Assembly (NCBI RefSeq): GCF_001922985.1
Contig: NZ_MRUH01000165.1
Location: forward strand, 62,001 to 126,000
Direction of reading: 5' to 3'
From: Teredinibacter waterburyi
GTDB taxonomy: Bacteria > Pseudomonadota > Gammaproteobacteria > Pseudomonadales > Cellvibrionaceae
Length of the DNA stretch: 64,000 bases
Positions 1 to 9,244 of the stretch are shown piece after piece. The translations under genes and the position numbers were made by a program. The notes under the pieces were generated by a model. It was not told where the DNA came from, made no database searches, and saw only the letters and a list, made by a program, of their open reading frames with translations. Numbering within the stretch: the stretch's first letter is position 1; each line of letters starts with the position of its first letter.

Positions 1-2023
1 GGTCCGACTCCGTGCGCAATAAACGGCCACAGGCCTGTACCAAGCGCACCGCGGCATCGGGCACGGTAATTTCCATAAAGGCATTGCCGCCCTTCGCTTC
101 GATCCATTCGGCTAAGGATGCTTCGACCGGATCATCCGGCACCGAAAAAGGGATTTTGGCAATAATGACGTGGCTGCAATAGTCGCCGGGTAAATCGACC
201 CCTTCGGCAAAGCTTGCCAGACCAAATATTACACTGCCCTCGTCCTCGTCAATGCGTCGCTTGTGCTTCGCGACCAATTGCTGCTTACTTTCGCTGCCCT
301 GCATTAAGATGGATTTACGCACCTCGCGCGGCAGACCTTCATACACTTCCTGCATTTGCTTGCGTGACGAAAACAATGCCAAGGTTCCGGCCTTAAGGTC
401 GATAATATCCGGCAAATGGGTAATTAAGTTTTCGGTGTGTTCGACACCCGCGTTCGCATCAATAGTCCAGTCTGGGATATCGAGCGTTGCGTTTTCGGCA
501 AAGTGAAATGGGCTTGGCACCACCGCATAGTTGGAGTCTTCGTAGGTACCTGCGCGATAACGAAATCGATCAAAACTGCTTAGCGCGGTGAGCGTAGCGG
601 AGGTAACGACCGCACCGCAGCACTCCGACCACAAATCCTGCTGTAAAGCACGGGAAGCGAGTATTGGGCTACAAACAATTTCGAAATCGGTAACGTCGTT
701 AAATTCCAACAGGGTAATCCAACGCGCATAGGGGAATTTTTCGTTGATCTCGGTATTGGCGTAGTTTGCCCAGAGTTCAACATTGGCTTCGGCGCGACTT
801 AACCATGCGCCTAAAACTGGGTAGAGGTTTTCTAAATCAACTCGCGGCACGACTGGATAGTCATCTTCCAGCAAGGTACTCATTTCGCGATTCAATTTTT
901 GCAGCAGCAAAACCAAATCGCCAAACACATCCTGCAATTGCGCCGCTAAGGTTTCTAATGCTTCCGGTGCAACGCCCTGCTCAAACCGCAAACGTGCCGT
1001 TTTGCCATTGCGCTCAACCCCGGCAATTAAACTTTGCAGCAATGGCAAATGTTCTTCCATTACTGAGCGCACGGCTTTTAATGATTGCTCCATTGGCAAT
1101 GACAATTGCACGAAATAGGAAGCGTCCGACACCGGTTCAAGTAAACTCGGCCACTGCCCTTCGCCCTGCCCTAGCCAACGAATTGTGCTGCGATACCGAG
1201 TTTGATTGGCGAAGTGGTTTAGTGCTTTTTCTGGGAGATGGTGACCTTCGTCGAATATATAAATGGTGTCTTTCGGATGCGGTAAAATCGCGCCGCCACC
1301 GAGGGCGAGGTCAGCCAATACCAAGTCGTGGTTGGCAACAATGCAGTCGGCATCGTCGAGTTCTTCGCGAGCTTTAAAAAAACTACAACTGCGCACGAAA
1401 CTGCACTTTCTTCCGGTGCACTGACGATGGTCTGTAGTCACTCGCTGCCAGCTAGACGGTTCAATTTCATCGTGCCAGTTATCGCGATCCCCATCCCATT
1501 TATTTTGTGCGAGGCGCTGAGTCATTTCACCGTAAAGCTGAATATCCTTCGCACTTAGTGCTAACACCTCTTCATCGAACACGGGAATAAGCTGGGTATC
1601 GTCGTCCTGTGCCAATAAACGATCAAGCTTGGCTAAACACAGGTAGCGGCCGCGCCCCTTGGCAATACGAAATTGTGCTTTTAATTCCGCGTAGCGCAAC
1701 AAGTCTGGTAAGTCTTTTAAAACCACCTGCTCTTGTAAAGCCACGGTCGCCGTCGCCAACACTACTTTTTTATTCATCGCTCTAGCGATTGGCAAGGTCG
1801 CCAGTAGATAGGCAACCGTTTTACCAGTACCCGTGCCAGCTTCAATCACACAGATATGACCATCGCTCGTACGTCGCTCCTCATCATCCAGCTGAATATT
1901 GCCAAGCGTTTTGGCTATTTCGGCGATCATGAGTTTTTGCCCGTAGCGCGGCTTTAATTCTTTTGCGGCTAAGAACTTACGATAAGCCTGCTGGATTTCA
2001 TCCTTGGTTTTAGTGTCTAACAC
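1..2023 (-). CDS. dinG: ATP-dependent DNA helicase DinG (C-terminus cut by window edge)
   Basis: XPD-like superfamily 2 Fe-S helicase that unwinds DNA 5'-3' and resolves R-loops and forked structures. I read an open frame from a GTG at 2023 to position 2 with no stop, about 674 residues. E. coli DinG has 716, so only the last few dozen are missing. Walker A EAGTGTGKT is at residues 61-69 and the DEGH box near 258-261. Four cysteines at 129, 202, 207 and 213 have almost exactly the spacing of the E. coli DinG cluster ligands, which separates it from YoaA-like or non-Fe-S helicases. The motif VRLVQACGRLLRTESD near the visible end matches helicase motif VI. No ATG lies near the start, hence GTG. 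Six bases separate it from the upstream acyltransferase gene on the same strand. Confidence 0.93.
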   Translation of the reverse strand, partial: MLDTKTKDEIQQAYRKFLAAKELKPRYGQKLMIAEIAKTLGNIQLDDEERRTSDGHICVIEAGTGTGKTVAYLLATLPIARAMNKKVVLATATVALQEQVVLKDLPDLLRYAELKAQFRIAKGRGRYLCLAKLDRLLAQDDDTQLIPVFDEEVLALSAKDIQLYGEMTQRLAQNKWDGDRDNWHDEIEPSSWQRVTTDHRQCTGRKCSFVRSCSFFKAREELDDADCIVANHDLVLADLALGGGAILPHPKDTIYIFDEGHHLPEKALNHFANQTRYRSTIRWLGQGEGQWPSLLEPVSDASYFVQLSLPMEQSLKAVRSVMEEHLPLLQSLIAGVERNGKTARLRFEQGVAPEALETLAAQLQDVFGDLVLLLQKLNREMSTLLEDDYPVVPRVDLENLYPVLGAWLSRAEANVELWANYANTEINEKFPYARWITLLEFNDVTDFEIVCSPILASRALQQDLWSECCGAVVTSATLTALSSFDRFRYRAGTYEDSNYAVVPSPFHFAENATLDIPDWTIDANAGVEHTENLITHLPDIIDLKAGTLALFSSRKQMQEVYEGLPREVRKSILMQGSESKQQLVAKHKRRIDEDEGSVIFGLASFAEGVDLPGDYCSHVIIAKIPFSVPDDPVEASLAEWIEAKGGNAFMEITVPDAAVRLVQACGRLLRTESD

Positions 2024-2029
2024 AGGCGT

Positions 2030-3181
2030 TTATAGTTCTCCGAGTCGGCGATACACTGGGTTGGCATAACTGCGTAACAGTGTTTCCTTCCACTTGTCGT
2101 TACACAGTGCGATATGTTCTTTGAACTGACTTAATGACGCAGACCTGTCCCGACTGCTAAACAGCTGATTGTCTGCACCTATGTGTACATCCGGTACTCG
2201 CCCTTCCAGCATCTCAAAGGCAAAACAGTTGCTAGGATGGAGCACGTAATTAGCTTGAATTTGCAGATCTAGGGCCGCGGCAACTTCATCTGGCGAATCA
2301 AACTCTTGGTCTAATACTTCGCCCACAGCGACATGTACAGCGCCTTTAAAACCGCTGATACCACGCTCAATACTGCGCACATCTTCATGCTCTTCCTTAA
2401 CGTAACTGCCCTCGGTCGCCTTTTCATAAAGCTCGCGCGCCTTTGCTTGGTCGCAAGGGTCGAGTTCGTAGGAGATACTCACAGGAACAATTCTCGCCTC
2501 GCGAATATAATCGGCAAGCGAGCGGGTTTTGTCGCGGCTCAGGGCAATCATATTAACAATTGCGGGATTGGTGGTGTCGATGCCATCTTTGGCGCGGCCT
2601 TCACGTTGGGCTATCCAAACATTTTCATGGTCATTTACCACCGAGTGATGAATATACTTCGATAATGTTTTTGCGGCTTTTAATCGCTCCCGCGGCGCCG
2701 CAATTGCACGCTTCACAATAAAACTTTTATTGAGACGCATAATATGAGACGCATAGGGTTTGGTTAGTAGATTATCGCCAATGGCGATTCGCAAAGTCGA
2801 AAACCCATGCTGATACAAACCCCAGTTGACCAGTGCTGGATCCATCGCGATGTCGCGGTGGTTGCTGATAAATAAATAGGACTGTGACGGATCTAAGTGC
2901 TCAAATCCCGAATAGGTGAGACTGGTGGTGGTGCGATTGAGAGCATCAACCAAATATTTTTCGAGCGACAGCTGAAATTCGTGCACGCTATTAATAGGCG
3001 CAATTTCTTTCTTCAGGCGCCTGCGCACTAGGGGCCTCAACAGGCCACCCGCAAGTTTACCTAAGGTTGGTGCCTTCACTTTTATAAGCGTGTCCAAAAA
3101 CTCCGTATCCGCTAGTAAACGTTCCAGAATTGGGCGTACTTCTTCATCATTGTACGGACGGATATCGTCAAACTCCGACAT
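2030..3181 (-). CDS. PlsC/PlsB-type glycerolipid acyltransferase
   Basis: Probable acyltransferase of membrane phospholipid synthesis (1-acylglycerol-3-phosphate acyltransferase superfamily), 383 residues. The signature block SNHRDIAMDPAL is at about residues 106-117. It carries the catalytic NH followed by D, one residue longer than the usual NHX4D. A second block IAQREGRAKDGID near 195 corresponds to the FPEGxRS substrate motif. No strong transmembrane helix is obvious, so it may be peripheral. It lies just upstream of dinG on the same strand and could be cotranscribed with it. The exact acyl acceptor cannot be told from sequence; PlsC-like is more likely than true PlsB because the protein is far shorter than the 800-residue PlsB. 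Confidence 0.8.
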   Translation of the reverse strand: MSEFDDIRPYNDEEVRPILERLLADTEFLDTLIKVKAPTLGKLAGGLLRPLVRRRLKKEIAPINSVHEFQLSLEKYLVDALNRTTTSLTYSGFEHLDPSQSYLFISNHRDIAMDPALVNWGLYQHGFSTLRIAIGDNLLTKPYASHIMRLNKSFIVKRAIAAPRERLKAAKTLSKYIHHSVVNDHENVWIAQREGRAKDGIDTTNPAIVNMIALSRDKTRSLADYIREARIVPVSISYELDPCDQAKARELYEKATEGSYVKEEHEDVRSIERGISGFKGAVHVAVGEVLDQEFDSPDEVAAALDLQIQANYVLHPSNCFAFEMLEGRVPDVHIGADNQLFSSRDRSASLSQFKEHIALCNDKWKETLLRSYANPVYRRLGEL

Positions 3182-3530
3182 AAAACCCTAAGCTCCTCTT
3201 TATGTACTGATCTACTTATATGCTTAATACGAACCATTGGCACGCCGCCTTTTGTAACTAGCAGTAACTAGCGCTTTTTTCGCGTCGTGCTTCACTGATT
3301 CAATCGCCCTTTCCGGGGGATACTGGCCACGCTATTACAGAGAGCCTTATAAATCTCGGCTGCAGTGAGACCGAAGCTGATAAAACCGAGCATTATACCG
3401 GTTTAGGGGCTCGAGCATAACGATGGATATGATGATTATCAGCTGTGCTAGACTTTAGCTAATCATAACAAGCACTAAACCAGTGCAATAATAAAACGAC
3501 ATCACTTCAACTCGAGCTTACCCAGCCTAT
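3182..3530. other. Divergent intergenic region with two inverted repeats
   Basis: The 349-bp gap separates the leftward acyltransferase from the rightward GGDEF gene, so it must hold both promoters. AAACCG at 3383-3388 pairs with CGGTTT at 3399-3404. ATGATTA near 3432 pairs with TAATCAT at 3460-3466, overlapping a possible TTATCA-18-TAATCA promoter at 3436-3465 that would serve the diguanylate cyclase gene. GTAACTAGC is repeated in tandem near 3255. I see no gene or RNA here. Confidence 0.35.
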
Positions 3531-4811
3531 ATGAAAATACTGCTTGTCGAAGACAGTCCGACCTTGCGTTACGCCACCAGCGCCCTTATTCGCGCCGCAG
3601 GCCACGAACCCGTGATTGCAGAAAGCGGCGAACAAGCCTTGCAAGTCGTTGATAAAATGCCTGTAGATATGATCATAATGGACGTGGAAATGCCGGGCCT
3701 CGACGGTTTTGAAACTACCCGTTTGATTCGAGAATGGCTGGGAGAGCACTGGATTCCGATAATTTTCGTTACCGGTTTGAGCGAAGACGAAAACCTACGT
3801 GAGGGCATAGAGGCAGGCGGCGACGACTACTTAATCAAACCGGTAAGCCAAGTTATTCTCAACGCGAAAATTCGAGCCATGGAACGCATTTTGGCGATGC
3901 GCGACCAAATGAATAAGCTCAATCACGAACTTACCCTATTAAGCCAGCGCGATAGCCTCACAAAACTCTATAACCGCCGCACCTTCGATGAAAAAGCGGA
4001 AGAAGCCTGGCGAATCGCCACACGCAACAAAGCTCCAATCACACTGATCTTGTTAGATATTGATCACTTCAAGCAATACAACGACGAATACGGCCACAGT
4101 GCCGGCGACACCGTAATTCGCCATATCGCAACGGCTCTGAAACGTTGCCTACACCGGCCCAGCGATGTGGTAGCGCGCTACGGCGGAGAGGAGTTCATTG
4201 CGATATTGCCAGGCACACCAAAAGAAGGCGCTCACTTTGTGGCCGAACGCATACGCAAAACAATCGAGGCGCTAAATATTAAACATCGAGGCTCGTTAAC
4301 CAGCGAGAAGGTTACCGCGAGCGTAGGTGTTTCGGTTACCAACTACACCACCGGCACCACCCTATTCGACCAAATAAACAAGGCCGACGAAGCGCTCTAC
4401 AAAGCCAAAGAGAATGGCCGTAATACGGTTCAACTTATTAACAGCGAACCGGCAACTAAGATACTTGTAGTGGACGACGACACCGCAACCCTAAACCTAA
4501 TCAGTAAAACCTTGATTGGACACAGCCAAATAGCAACTGCACAAACGGGCGAAAAATGTATCTCATTAGCCGGCGACCTGCAGCCCGATGTCATCCTGCT
4601 AGACCTTTACCTTCCCGGCGTTAATGGTTTTGAACTATGCCAATCATTGCGCACCAACCCCGCCACCGCAACGATTCCGATTATTGTCATGTCCGAATCA
4701 AAAAAAGATGAACTGCTGGATTTTGCCAAGCGCGTAAAAGCCAACGGCTGTCTGCAAAAGCCGCTAAACCTAGATCGCCTGCTTGCGAAAATAACCCCAT
4801 TCCTGCACTAG
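3531..4811 (+). CDS. Response regulator with REC-GGDEF-REC architecture (diguanylate cyclase)
   Basis: Predicted diguanylate cyclase (2 GTP to c-di-GMP) controlled by two receiver domains, 426 residues, soluble. REC1 spans about 1-120 with phosphoacceptor D51 (MDVEMPG) and the conserved KP near 103. The GGDEF domain spans about 135-300 with an intact GGEEF active site at 218-222. An RxxD inhibitory site lies at 209-212, five residues upstream, so product inhibition is expected. REC2 spans about 309-426 with D358 (LLDLYLPG). All three domains keep their key residues. A receiver C-terminal to GGDEF is unusual; PleD has two receivers N-terminal to it. The cognate kinase is not adjacent. The start ATG has no strong ribosome binding site, but the protein begins with a canonical receiver beta-1 strand. 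Confidence 0.9.
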   Translation: MKILLVEDSPTLRYATSALIRAAGHEPVIAESGEQALQVVDKMPVDMIIMDVEMPGLDGFETTRLIREWLGEHWIPIIFVTGLSEDENLREGIEAGGDDYLIKPVSQVILNAKIRAMERILAMRDQMNKLNHELTLLSQRDSLTKLYNRRTFDEKAEEAWRIATRNKAPITLILLDIDHFKQYNDEYGHSAGDTVIRHIATALKRCLHRPSDVVARYGGEEFIAILPGTPKEGAHFVAERIRKTIEALNIKHRGSLTSEKVTASVGVSVTNYTTGTTLFDQINKADEALYKAKENGRNTVQLINSEPATKILVVDDDTATLNLISKTLIGHSQIATAQTGEKCISLAGDLQPDVILLDLYLPGVNGFELCQSLRTNPATATIPIIVMSESKKDELLDFAKRVKANGCLQKPLNLDRLLAKITPFLH

Positions 4812-4859
4812 TTAGAGGGCTAAAGGGCTAATGGCAGCACAGCCAAAGACTTCACTTGA

Positions 4860-5876
4860 CTACACAAAGGTACGATTGTGACACCAGTTAACGGGTCGCG
4901 AGCAAGCGTCAACCTGATCGACAACATCCAAAACAAGTGCAAACAAGGCCATCCTCACCAACACCCCGTTATCAGCTTGGCGAAAAATTGCCAGATTTGG
5001 GTTTTGGTTTAGATCGTTATCCAGCTCATTAGCCTCGGCACGAGAATCCCGCGGGAGCGGATGCATGATGACGGTATTGGGCTGACAAAACTCGGTGTAA
5101 ATCGCTTGATTTAAACGGAAACGCCCACGATACAAATCGGCCTCTTCTTTCGAAGCAAAACGCTCTTCCTGAATGCGAGTAGAGTAGACGATATCTACCT
5201 GCGTAATACTCTGGGTAAGCTCGTTTGAGACGCTTACCTTGTGACCTGCCGCGCGCAGGCTTTCTATATACTTCTCCGGCATAGCCAACTCTGTCGGCGA
5301 CACCAAAACCACTTCAACATTACTGAACAACGCTAGTAATTTGCACAGGGAGTGAACGGTACGGCCATGTTTTAAGTCGCCGATCATTGCGATGCGCAGA
5401 TGGTCCATGGAACCACCTTTTTCTTTCACTTCTTTTTGAATCGTGTAGAGGTCGAGCAATGCCTGGCTTGGGTGTTCGTTGGCACCGTCACCGCCATTGA
5501 CCACCGGCACTCGACTCGCCGACGCAAATTCCGCAACCGAACCCGACTCTGGGTGACGCATACAGATGACATCGCTATAACCCGATAGCACCCGCGCTGT
5601 GTCGTAAAGCGATTCGCCCTTGGCGATGGCGGTACTCTTAAAGCCGGTGGTTTCACGAACCTCCCCGCCCAGTAGATTAAATGCACACCCGAAACTGACC
5701 CGAGTTCGGGTGCTGGGTTCGAAAAACATATTACCGAGAATAGCCCCCTCCAACACGCGTGTGACACGCTGGCGAAGCGCGTAGGGCTCCATGCTATCGG
5801 CTACCTGAAAGATTCGCTCAATATCAGCGCGGACAAATTGTTCAACAGAGAGAATATGGGAGCCGGCAAAAATCAC
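4860..5876 (-). CDS. pyrB: Aspartate carbamoyltransferase (catalytic chain)
   Basis: Second step of pyrimidine biosynthesis: carbamoyl phosphate + L-aspartate to N-carbamoyl-L-aspartate. The 338-residue protein has the carbamoyl-phosphate loop FFEPSTRTR near residues 51-59, the KGES loop (STAIAKGES), HPSQALLDLYTI, and HPLPR near 273. All are typical of active ATCases. It is longer than the E. coli chain (311). No regulatory pyrI and no adjacent inactive dihydroorotase gene are present, unlike Enterobacteria and Pseudomonas respectively. The start is GTG at 5876, with GAGGT eight bases upstream. Active dihydroorotase pyrC lies far away at 56.5 kb. Confidence 0.95.
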   Translation of the reverse strand: MIFAGSHILSVEQFVRADIERIFQVADSMEPYALRQRVTRVLEGAILGNMFFEPSTRTRVSFGCAFNLLGGEVRETTGFKSTAIAKGESLYDTARVLSGYSDVICMRHPESGSVAEFASASRVPVVNGGDGANEHPSQALLDLYTIQKEVKEKGGSMDHLRIAMIGDLKHGRTVHSLCKLLALFSNVEVVLVSPTELAMPEKYIESLRAAGHKVSVSNELTQSITQVDIVYSTRIQEERFASKEEADLYRGRFRLNQAIYTEFCQPNTVIMHPLPRDSRAEANELDNDLNQNPNLAIFRQADNGVLVRMALFALVLDVVDQVDACSRPVNWCHNRTFV

Positions 5877-6082
5877 AACAGAAGACCTCGATAGCAGAAG
5901 AGATTAGGGGATTCAGAATGGCCGCTATTCTACTGCCGCGAGCGCAAACACCCAAGGGGAATTATCTTCCGTTTATCCACCAAAACCACAGAACCTCGTA
6001 ACGGGTAAATAACGCCGATAGCGAATAGAGCAGTATGCGAGGAAACCTAAATTCCCCCCTTTTCGTTACCCAGTCACGTCAA

Positions 6083-7534
6083 TTAACGCAGATAAGAGGA
6101 GATGGCGGCCATCTTAGACTCGCCATAATCCGCCAAAGCATCGAGCAGGCGCAGTTTTTCCGTATTCTCAATCGCATCCGCACTGTAGCTATTTCGAAGT
6201 GCAGAAAGTTCCTGCTGATACTCATCGTAGGACAAACAGCCCTCGCCACCATCACGCAACCTAACGGCTACAAACTCTTGCCATTGCTTGCACTCGACCG
6301 AGCTCAAGGCGCCGGGAAAATTGCGCGCCTTGTAACGCAATGTCATTGCATTCAAACGAGTATCATCAAACACAAAATTCGTTTCGGCCAGCGCCGCCGG
6401 ACTGGCCTCGCGAAGCTGGGCAGCTACCAATTTGTCACGATCAGAAATAAAGCCGTCGTATAATTTTTGCTCAGGGTCGAGTCGTTCGGCGAATTCGCTA
6501 CTGCTATATAGCTGGTGCAGCTTCGCGGTTAAGTCGGCATTTGCCAACTGCTGCCAGTGCTGCTCGCACAGCGCTTTGTCAATATTTAACCGCTTTGCCG
6601 CCTTGTCATCCAAGAGTTTGGTAGTCGCCAATACGGGGCATTTATTGAGGTGTACCAACTTCAGCGGAATTCGCGCTTGCCCTTCTGGTAGATCGGAATT
6701 GGCTACAAACACCCGCGCCTTTATGGCCTCGGCATCCAATTGCAGTAACGGTGTAGGGTCAACAGAAAGGTCGTACACCACCACAGCATTTTTGTTGGTA
6801 GGATGCATCGTCAGAGGTACAACTAAAGCCGCGCAACCGTGATCTGCCGAAAAGCGCGAGGAAATATGCAGCAGCGGCTTACGATGTTTTAAGTCGATCA
6901 TCGCGGCCACTTTTTGTTTGCTGCGATTAGATTCCACGTACTTATAGAGCTCTGGCTGCTTGGTTTTTATCAACTTGGCCAAGGCAATGGTCGCCGCCAC
7001 ATCAGAATAGGCATCGTGTGCCGCGGCGTGACTAATGCCATTCGCCTGCGTCAAATTTTCTAATTTAAAGCTAGGCTTGCCCTCAACCATTGGCCATTCG
7101 ATACCGCTTGGTCTAAGCGCATAGGTGAGTCGCACCATATCAATAATGTCCCAACGGCCATTGCCGTTGCGCCACTCGCGCTCATAGGGGTCAAAGAAAT
7201 TTCGGTATAGGGTGTAACGAGTGACTTCATCATCAAAACGAATTGAGTTATAACCCACTCCACTGGTTTGCGGCACTGCGAGTTCAGCGTGAATTCGAGC
7301 AATAAACTCTGCCTCTATCAAGCCTTCTGCCAAGGCTTTTTGCGGCGAAATCCCCGTAACCATACAGGCCATGGGCTGTGGCCAAATATCTTCTGGTGGC
7401 CGGCAATAGATCATCAAGGGCTCACCAAGAATATTGAGCTCTTCATCGGTTCGAACACCAGCAAACTGGCTCGGGCGATCGACAGATGGGGTGGCCCCCC
7501 AGGTTTCGTAATCGTGCCAATAAAATGTTTTCAT
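6083..7534 (-). CDS. sbcB: Exodeoxyribonuclease I
   Basis: Processive 3'-5' single-strand DNA exonuclease used in mismatch repair and recombination; interacts with SSB. The 483-residue length matches the family (E. coli 475). The N-terminal DEDDh exonuclease fold begins WHDYETWG, with catalytic D8 and E10. YNSIRFDDEVTRY near residue 95 carries the next acidic site, and AAHDAYSDVAAT near 170-180 the final His/Asp. The SH3-like and helical ExoI C-terminal domains follow. A strong GGAGAGGG precedes the ATG. It is transcribed alone, divergent from the carbonic anhydrase gene. Confidence 0.95.
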   Translation of the reverse strand: MKTFYWHDYETWGATPSVDRPSQFAGVRTDEELNILGEPLMIYCRPPEDIWPQPMACMVTGISPQKALAEGLIEAEFIARIHAELAVPQTSGVGYNSIRFDDEVTRYTLYRNFFDPYEREWRNGNGRWDIIDMVRLTYALRPSGIEWPMVEGKPSFKLENLTQANGISHAAAHDAYSDVAATIALAKLIKTKQPELYKYVESNRSKQKVAAMIDLKHRKPLLHISSRFSADHGCAALVVPLTMHPTNKNAVVVYDLSVDPTPLLQLDAEAIKARVFVANSDLPEGQARIPLKLVHLNKCPVLATTKLLDDKAAKRLNIDKALCEQHWQQLANADLTAKLHQLYSSSEFAERLDPEQKLYDGFISDRDKLVAAQLREASPAALAETNFVFDDTRLNAMTLRYKARNFPGALSSVECKQWQEFVAVRLRDGGEGCLSYDEYQQELSALRNSYSADAIENTEKLRLLDALADYGESKMAAISSYLR

Positions 7535-7719
7535 GTTGCCGCCCTCTCCCTAAGTCCAACAGCGATAGCACGCTGACCTGCCCCCAACTGTTTCGATTTT
7601 GTTCAATTTGTAGGTTGGGTACGCACTAAAGTACGCATTTGCAACAATGCCTGCTATTTTATCTTTTGCCGCCAATTCGCATTGGGTATACTCGCCGGCA
7701 ACGATTATTTGGAGGCACT

Positions 7720-8355
7720 ATGAACGAATTAGACACGCTTTTCCAGAATAACGAGCAGTGGGCCAACGCTATTAAAGCTGAGGATCCTGCGTTTTTTGAA
7801 AAGCTAGCGAAACAACAAAACCCCGAATATTTGTGGATCGGCTGTGCCGATAGCCGCGTCCCTGCCAACGAAATTGTTGGTCTATTACCAGGCGAACTTT
7901 TTGTTCATCGCAATATCGCCAACTGTGTTGTCCACACAGATCTCAACTGCCTTTCGGTAATCTATTACGCCGTACAGGTTCTCAAAATCAAACACATTAT
8001 TGTTTGCGGTCACTATGGCTGTGGCGGCGTAAATGCGGCTTTGAACAATTTTCAGCTGGGCCTCGCGGACCACTGGATTCGCAACATTCGCGATGTGTAT
8101 TATACCAATCGTACCGAAGTTGACGGCGTGCTGGACTCTAAAGCTAAAGTGGATTTACTTTGCGAACTTAACGTTAAGCAACAGGTATCTAACGTTTGCC
8201 ATATTCCCGTTGTGCAAAATGCCTGGGCCGCAGGACAACCGCTGGCCGTGCACGGCTGGATTTACGGCATTGGAGATGGGCGCTTAAAAAGCATCGTTGA
8301 CAGTATCGATAGCCTAGATCAGATCCCAGAACAATATCGCGTCGCCGGTCTATAG
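7720..8355 (+). CDS. can: Beta-class carbonic anhydrase
   Basis: Zinc enzyme interconverting CO2 and bicarbonate, supplying bicarbonate for carboxylations including carbamoyl phosphate synthesis. The frame is open from 7639, but I choose ATG 7720 because GGAGG lies just upstream and MNELDTLFQNNEQW matches the usual start of this family; 211 residues result. Zinc ligands and catalytic pair are visible as C42 and D44 in GCADSR, and H98 and C101 in CGHYGCGG. This is the type II beta enzyme related to E. coli Can (220 residues). It is monocistronic and convergent with dcd, with two inverted repeats between. Confidence 0.95.
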   Translation: MNELDTLFQNNEQWANAIKAEDPAFFEKLAKQQNPEYLWIGCADSRVPANEIVGLLPGELFVHRNIANCVVHTDLNCLSVIYYAVQVLKIKHIIVCGHYGCGGVNAALNNFQLGLADHWIRNIRDVYYTNRTEVDGVLDSKAKVDLLCELNVKQQVSNVCHIPVVQNAWAAGQPLAVHGWIYGIGDGRLKSIVDSIDSLDQIPEQYRVAGL

Positions 8356-8430
8356 TTCGCGCTACGGCTGCCACAAAGTAGTTGCTGCGAACCCTACTGT
8401 TCCGACGCTAACAAACACTCGACAACAAAA

Positions 8431-8471
8431 CGCCTGCAGCTGAAGACCACATGGGAATTCCGCTGCAGGCG
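8431..8471. repeat. 10-bp inverted repeat between can and dcd
   Basis: CGCCTGCAGC at 8431-8440 pairs perfectly with GCTGCAGGCG at 8462-8471 around a 21-base loop. No T-run follows directly. It sits in the convergent can/dcd gap, before the terminator-like hairpin at 8481. It may be part of a bidirectional termination or mRNA-end structure. Confidence 0.6.
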
Positions 8472-8480
8472 TTACGAGCA

Positions 8481-8511
8481 CGCTAAATGGCTTTGCGCTA
8501 TTTAGCGTTTT
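8481..8511 (+). terminator. Probable intrinsic terminator of can
   Basis: CGCTAAAT (8481-8488) pairs with ATTTAGCG (8500-8507), followed by TTTT. The stem is AT-rich and the T-run short, so it is a modest terminator. It lies about 125 bases past the can stop, between convergent genes. Confidence 0.5.
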
Positions 8512-8525
8512 CTAGGTTAGGTGCC

Positions 8526-9095
8526 CTAGGTTTTTGGTAGGGTAACGCCAAGTTGCCCTTGATACTTACCGCCGCGATCCTTGTAGGAGGTATCGCACTC
8601 TTCGTCGCTTTCAAAAAACAACATCTGCGCAACGCCTTCGTTAGCATAAATTTTTGCCGGTAACGGCGTGGTGTTGGAGAACTCGAGAGTTACGTGCCCC
8701 TCCCACTCAGGCTCCAATGGCGTGACATTCACAATAATTCCACAGCGCGCATAGGTAGACTTACCTAGGCACACGGTTAACGTGGAACGTGGAATCCGGA
8801 AATACTCAACGGTGCGTGCCAACACGAATGAATTGGGCGGAATGATGCAGACATCACTCTTGATATCTACAAAGCTATCATCGGAAAAATTCTTTGGGTC
8901 GACGATAGCCGAGTGCACATTGGTAAAGATTTTAAACTCGTCGGCACAGCGCACATCGTAGCCGTAACTCGAAGTCCCGTAAGAAATTAGCCGCGATTTG
9001 TCTTCTCCGTAGCGCACTTGGCCCGGCTCGAAGGGTTCAATCATGCCTTGCTCGGCAGCCATGCGGCGAATCCATTTATCGGACTTAATACTCAT
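8526..9095 (-). CDS. dcd: dCTP deaminase
   Basis: Deaminates dCTP to dUTP, feeding dTTP synthesis. The 189-residue length fits (E. coli 193). [12 protein letters not shown], the SYGYDVR block near 43-49, STYARCGI near 113-120 with its conserved R, and [15 protein letters not shown] with catalytic Glu all match the family. The C-terminus [14 protein letters not shown] closes over the nucleotide. In Pseudomonas dcd also neighbours the apbC/mrp and metG genes, so context agrees. The ribosome binding site is weak (GAGAA upstream). Confidence 0.96.
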   Translation of the reverse strand: MSIKSDKWIRRMAAEQGMIEPFEPGQVRYGEDKSRLISYGTSSYGYDVRCADEFKIFTNVHSAIVDPKNFSDDSFVDIKSDVCIIPPNSFVLARTVEYFRIPRSTLTVCLGKSTYARCGIIVNVTPLEPEWEGHVTLEFSNTTPLPAKIYANEGVAQMLFFESDEECDTSYKDRGGKYQGQLGVTLPKT

Positions 9096-9244
9096 CGAAA
9101 GGTTCTCACTGGTCAGAGGTTAAAATTTTTAAAGTGGGCAATATAATGATGTTCGCGATAATAGAGGTGTGAGCCAAGCGCTGCAAGGGGCGAGCCTCGG
9201 CGAACGCCAAGCATCCATCTATTCTCTTTATATTTACCGAAAAC

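Noticed and set aside
766-1377. 203-codon rightward frame opposite dinG
   Set aside because: The opposite strand carries an uninterrupted DinG helicase with intact Walker and Fe-S motifs; this frame has no protein-like features.
7611-7636. TAGGTTGGGT motif with a GTACGC direct repeat before can; similar TAGGTTGG at 12706 and 56243
   Set aside because: Looks like a fragment of a common dispersed repeat, but only short matches occur and none shows the full palindrome.
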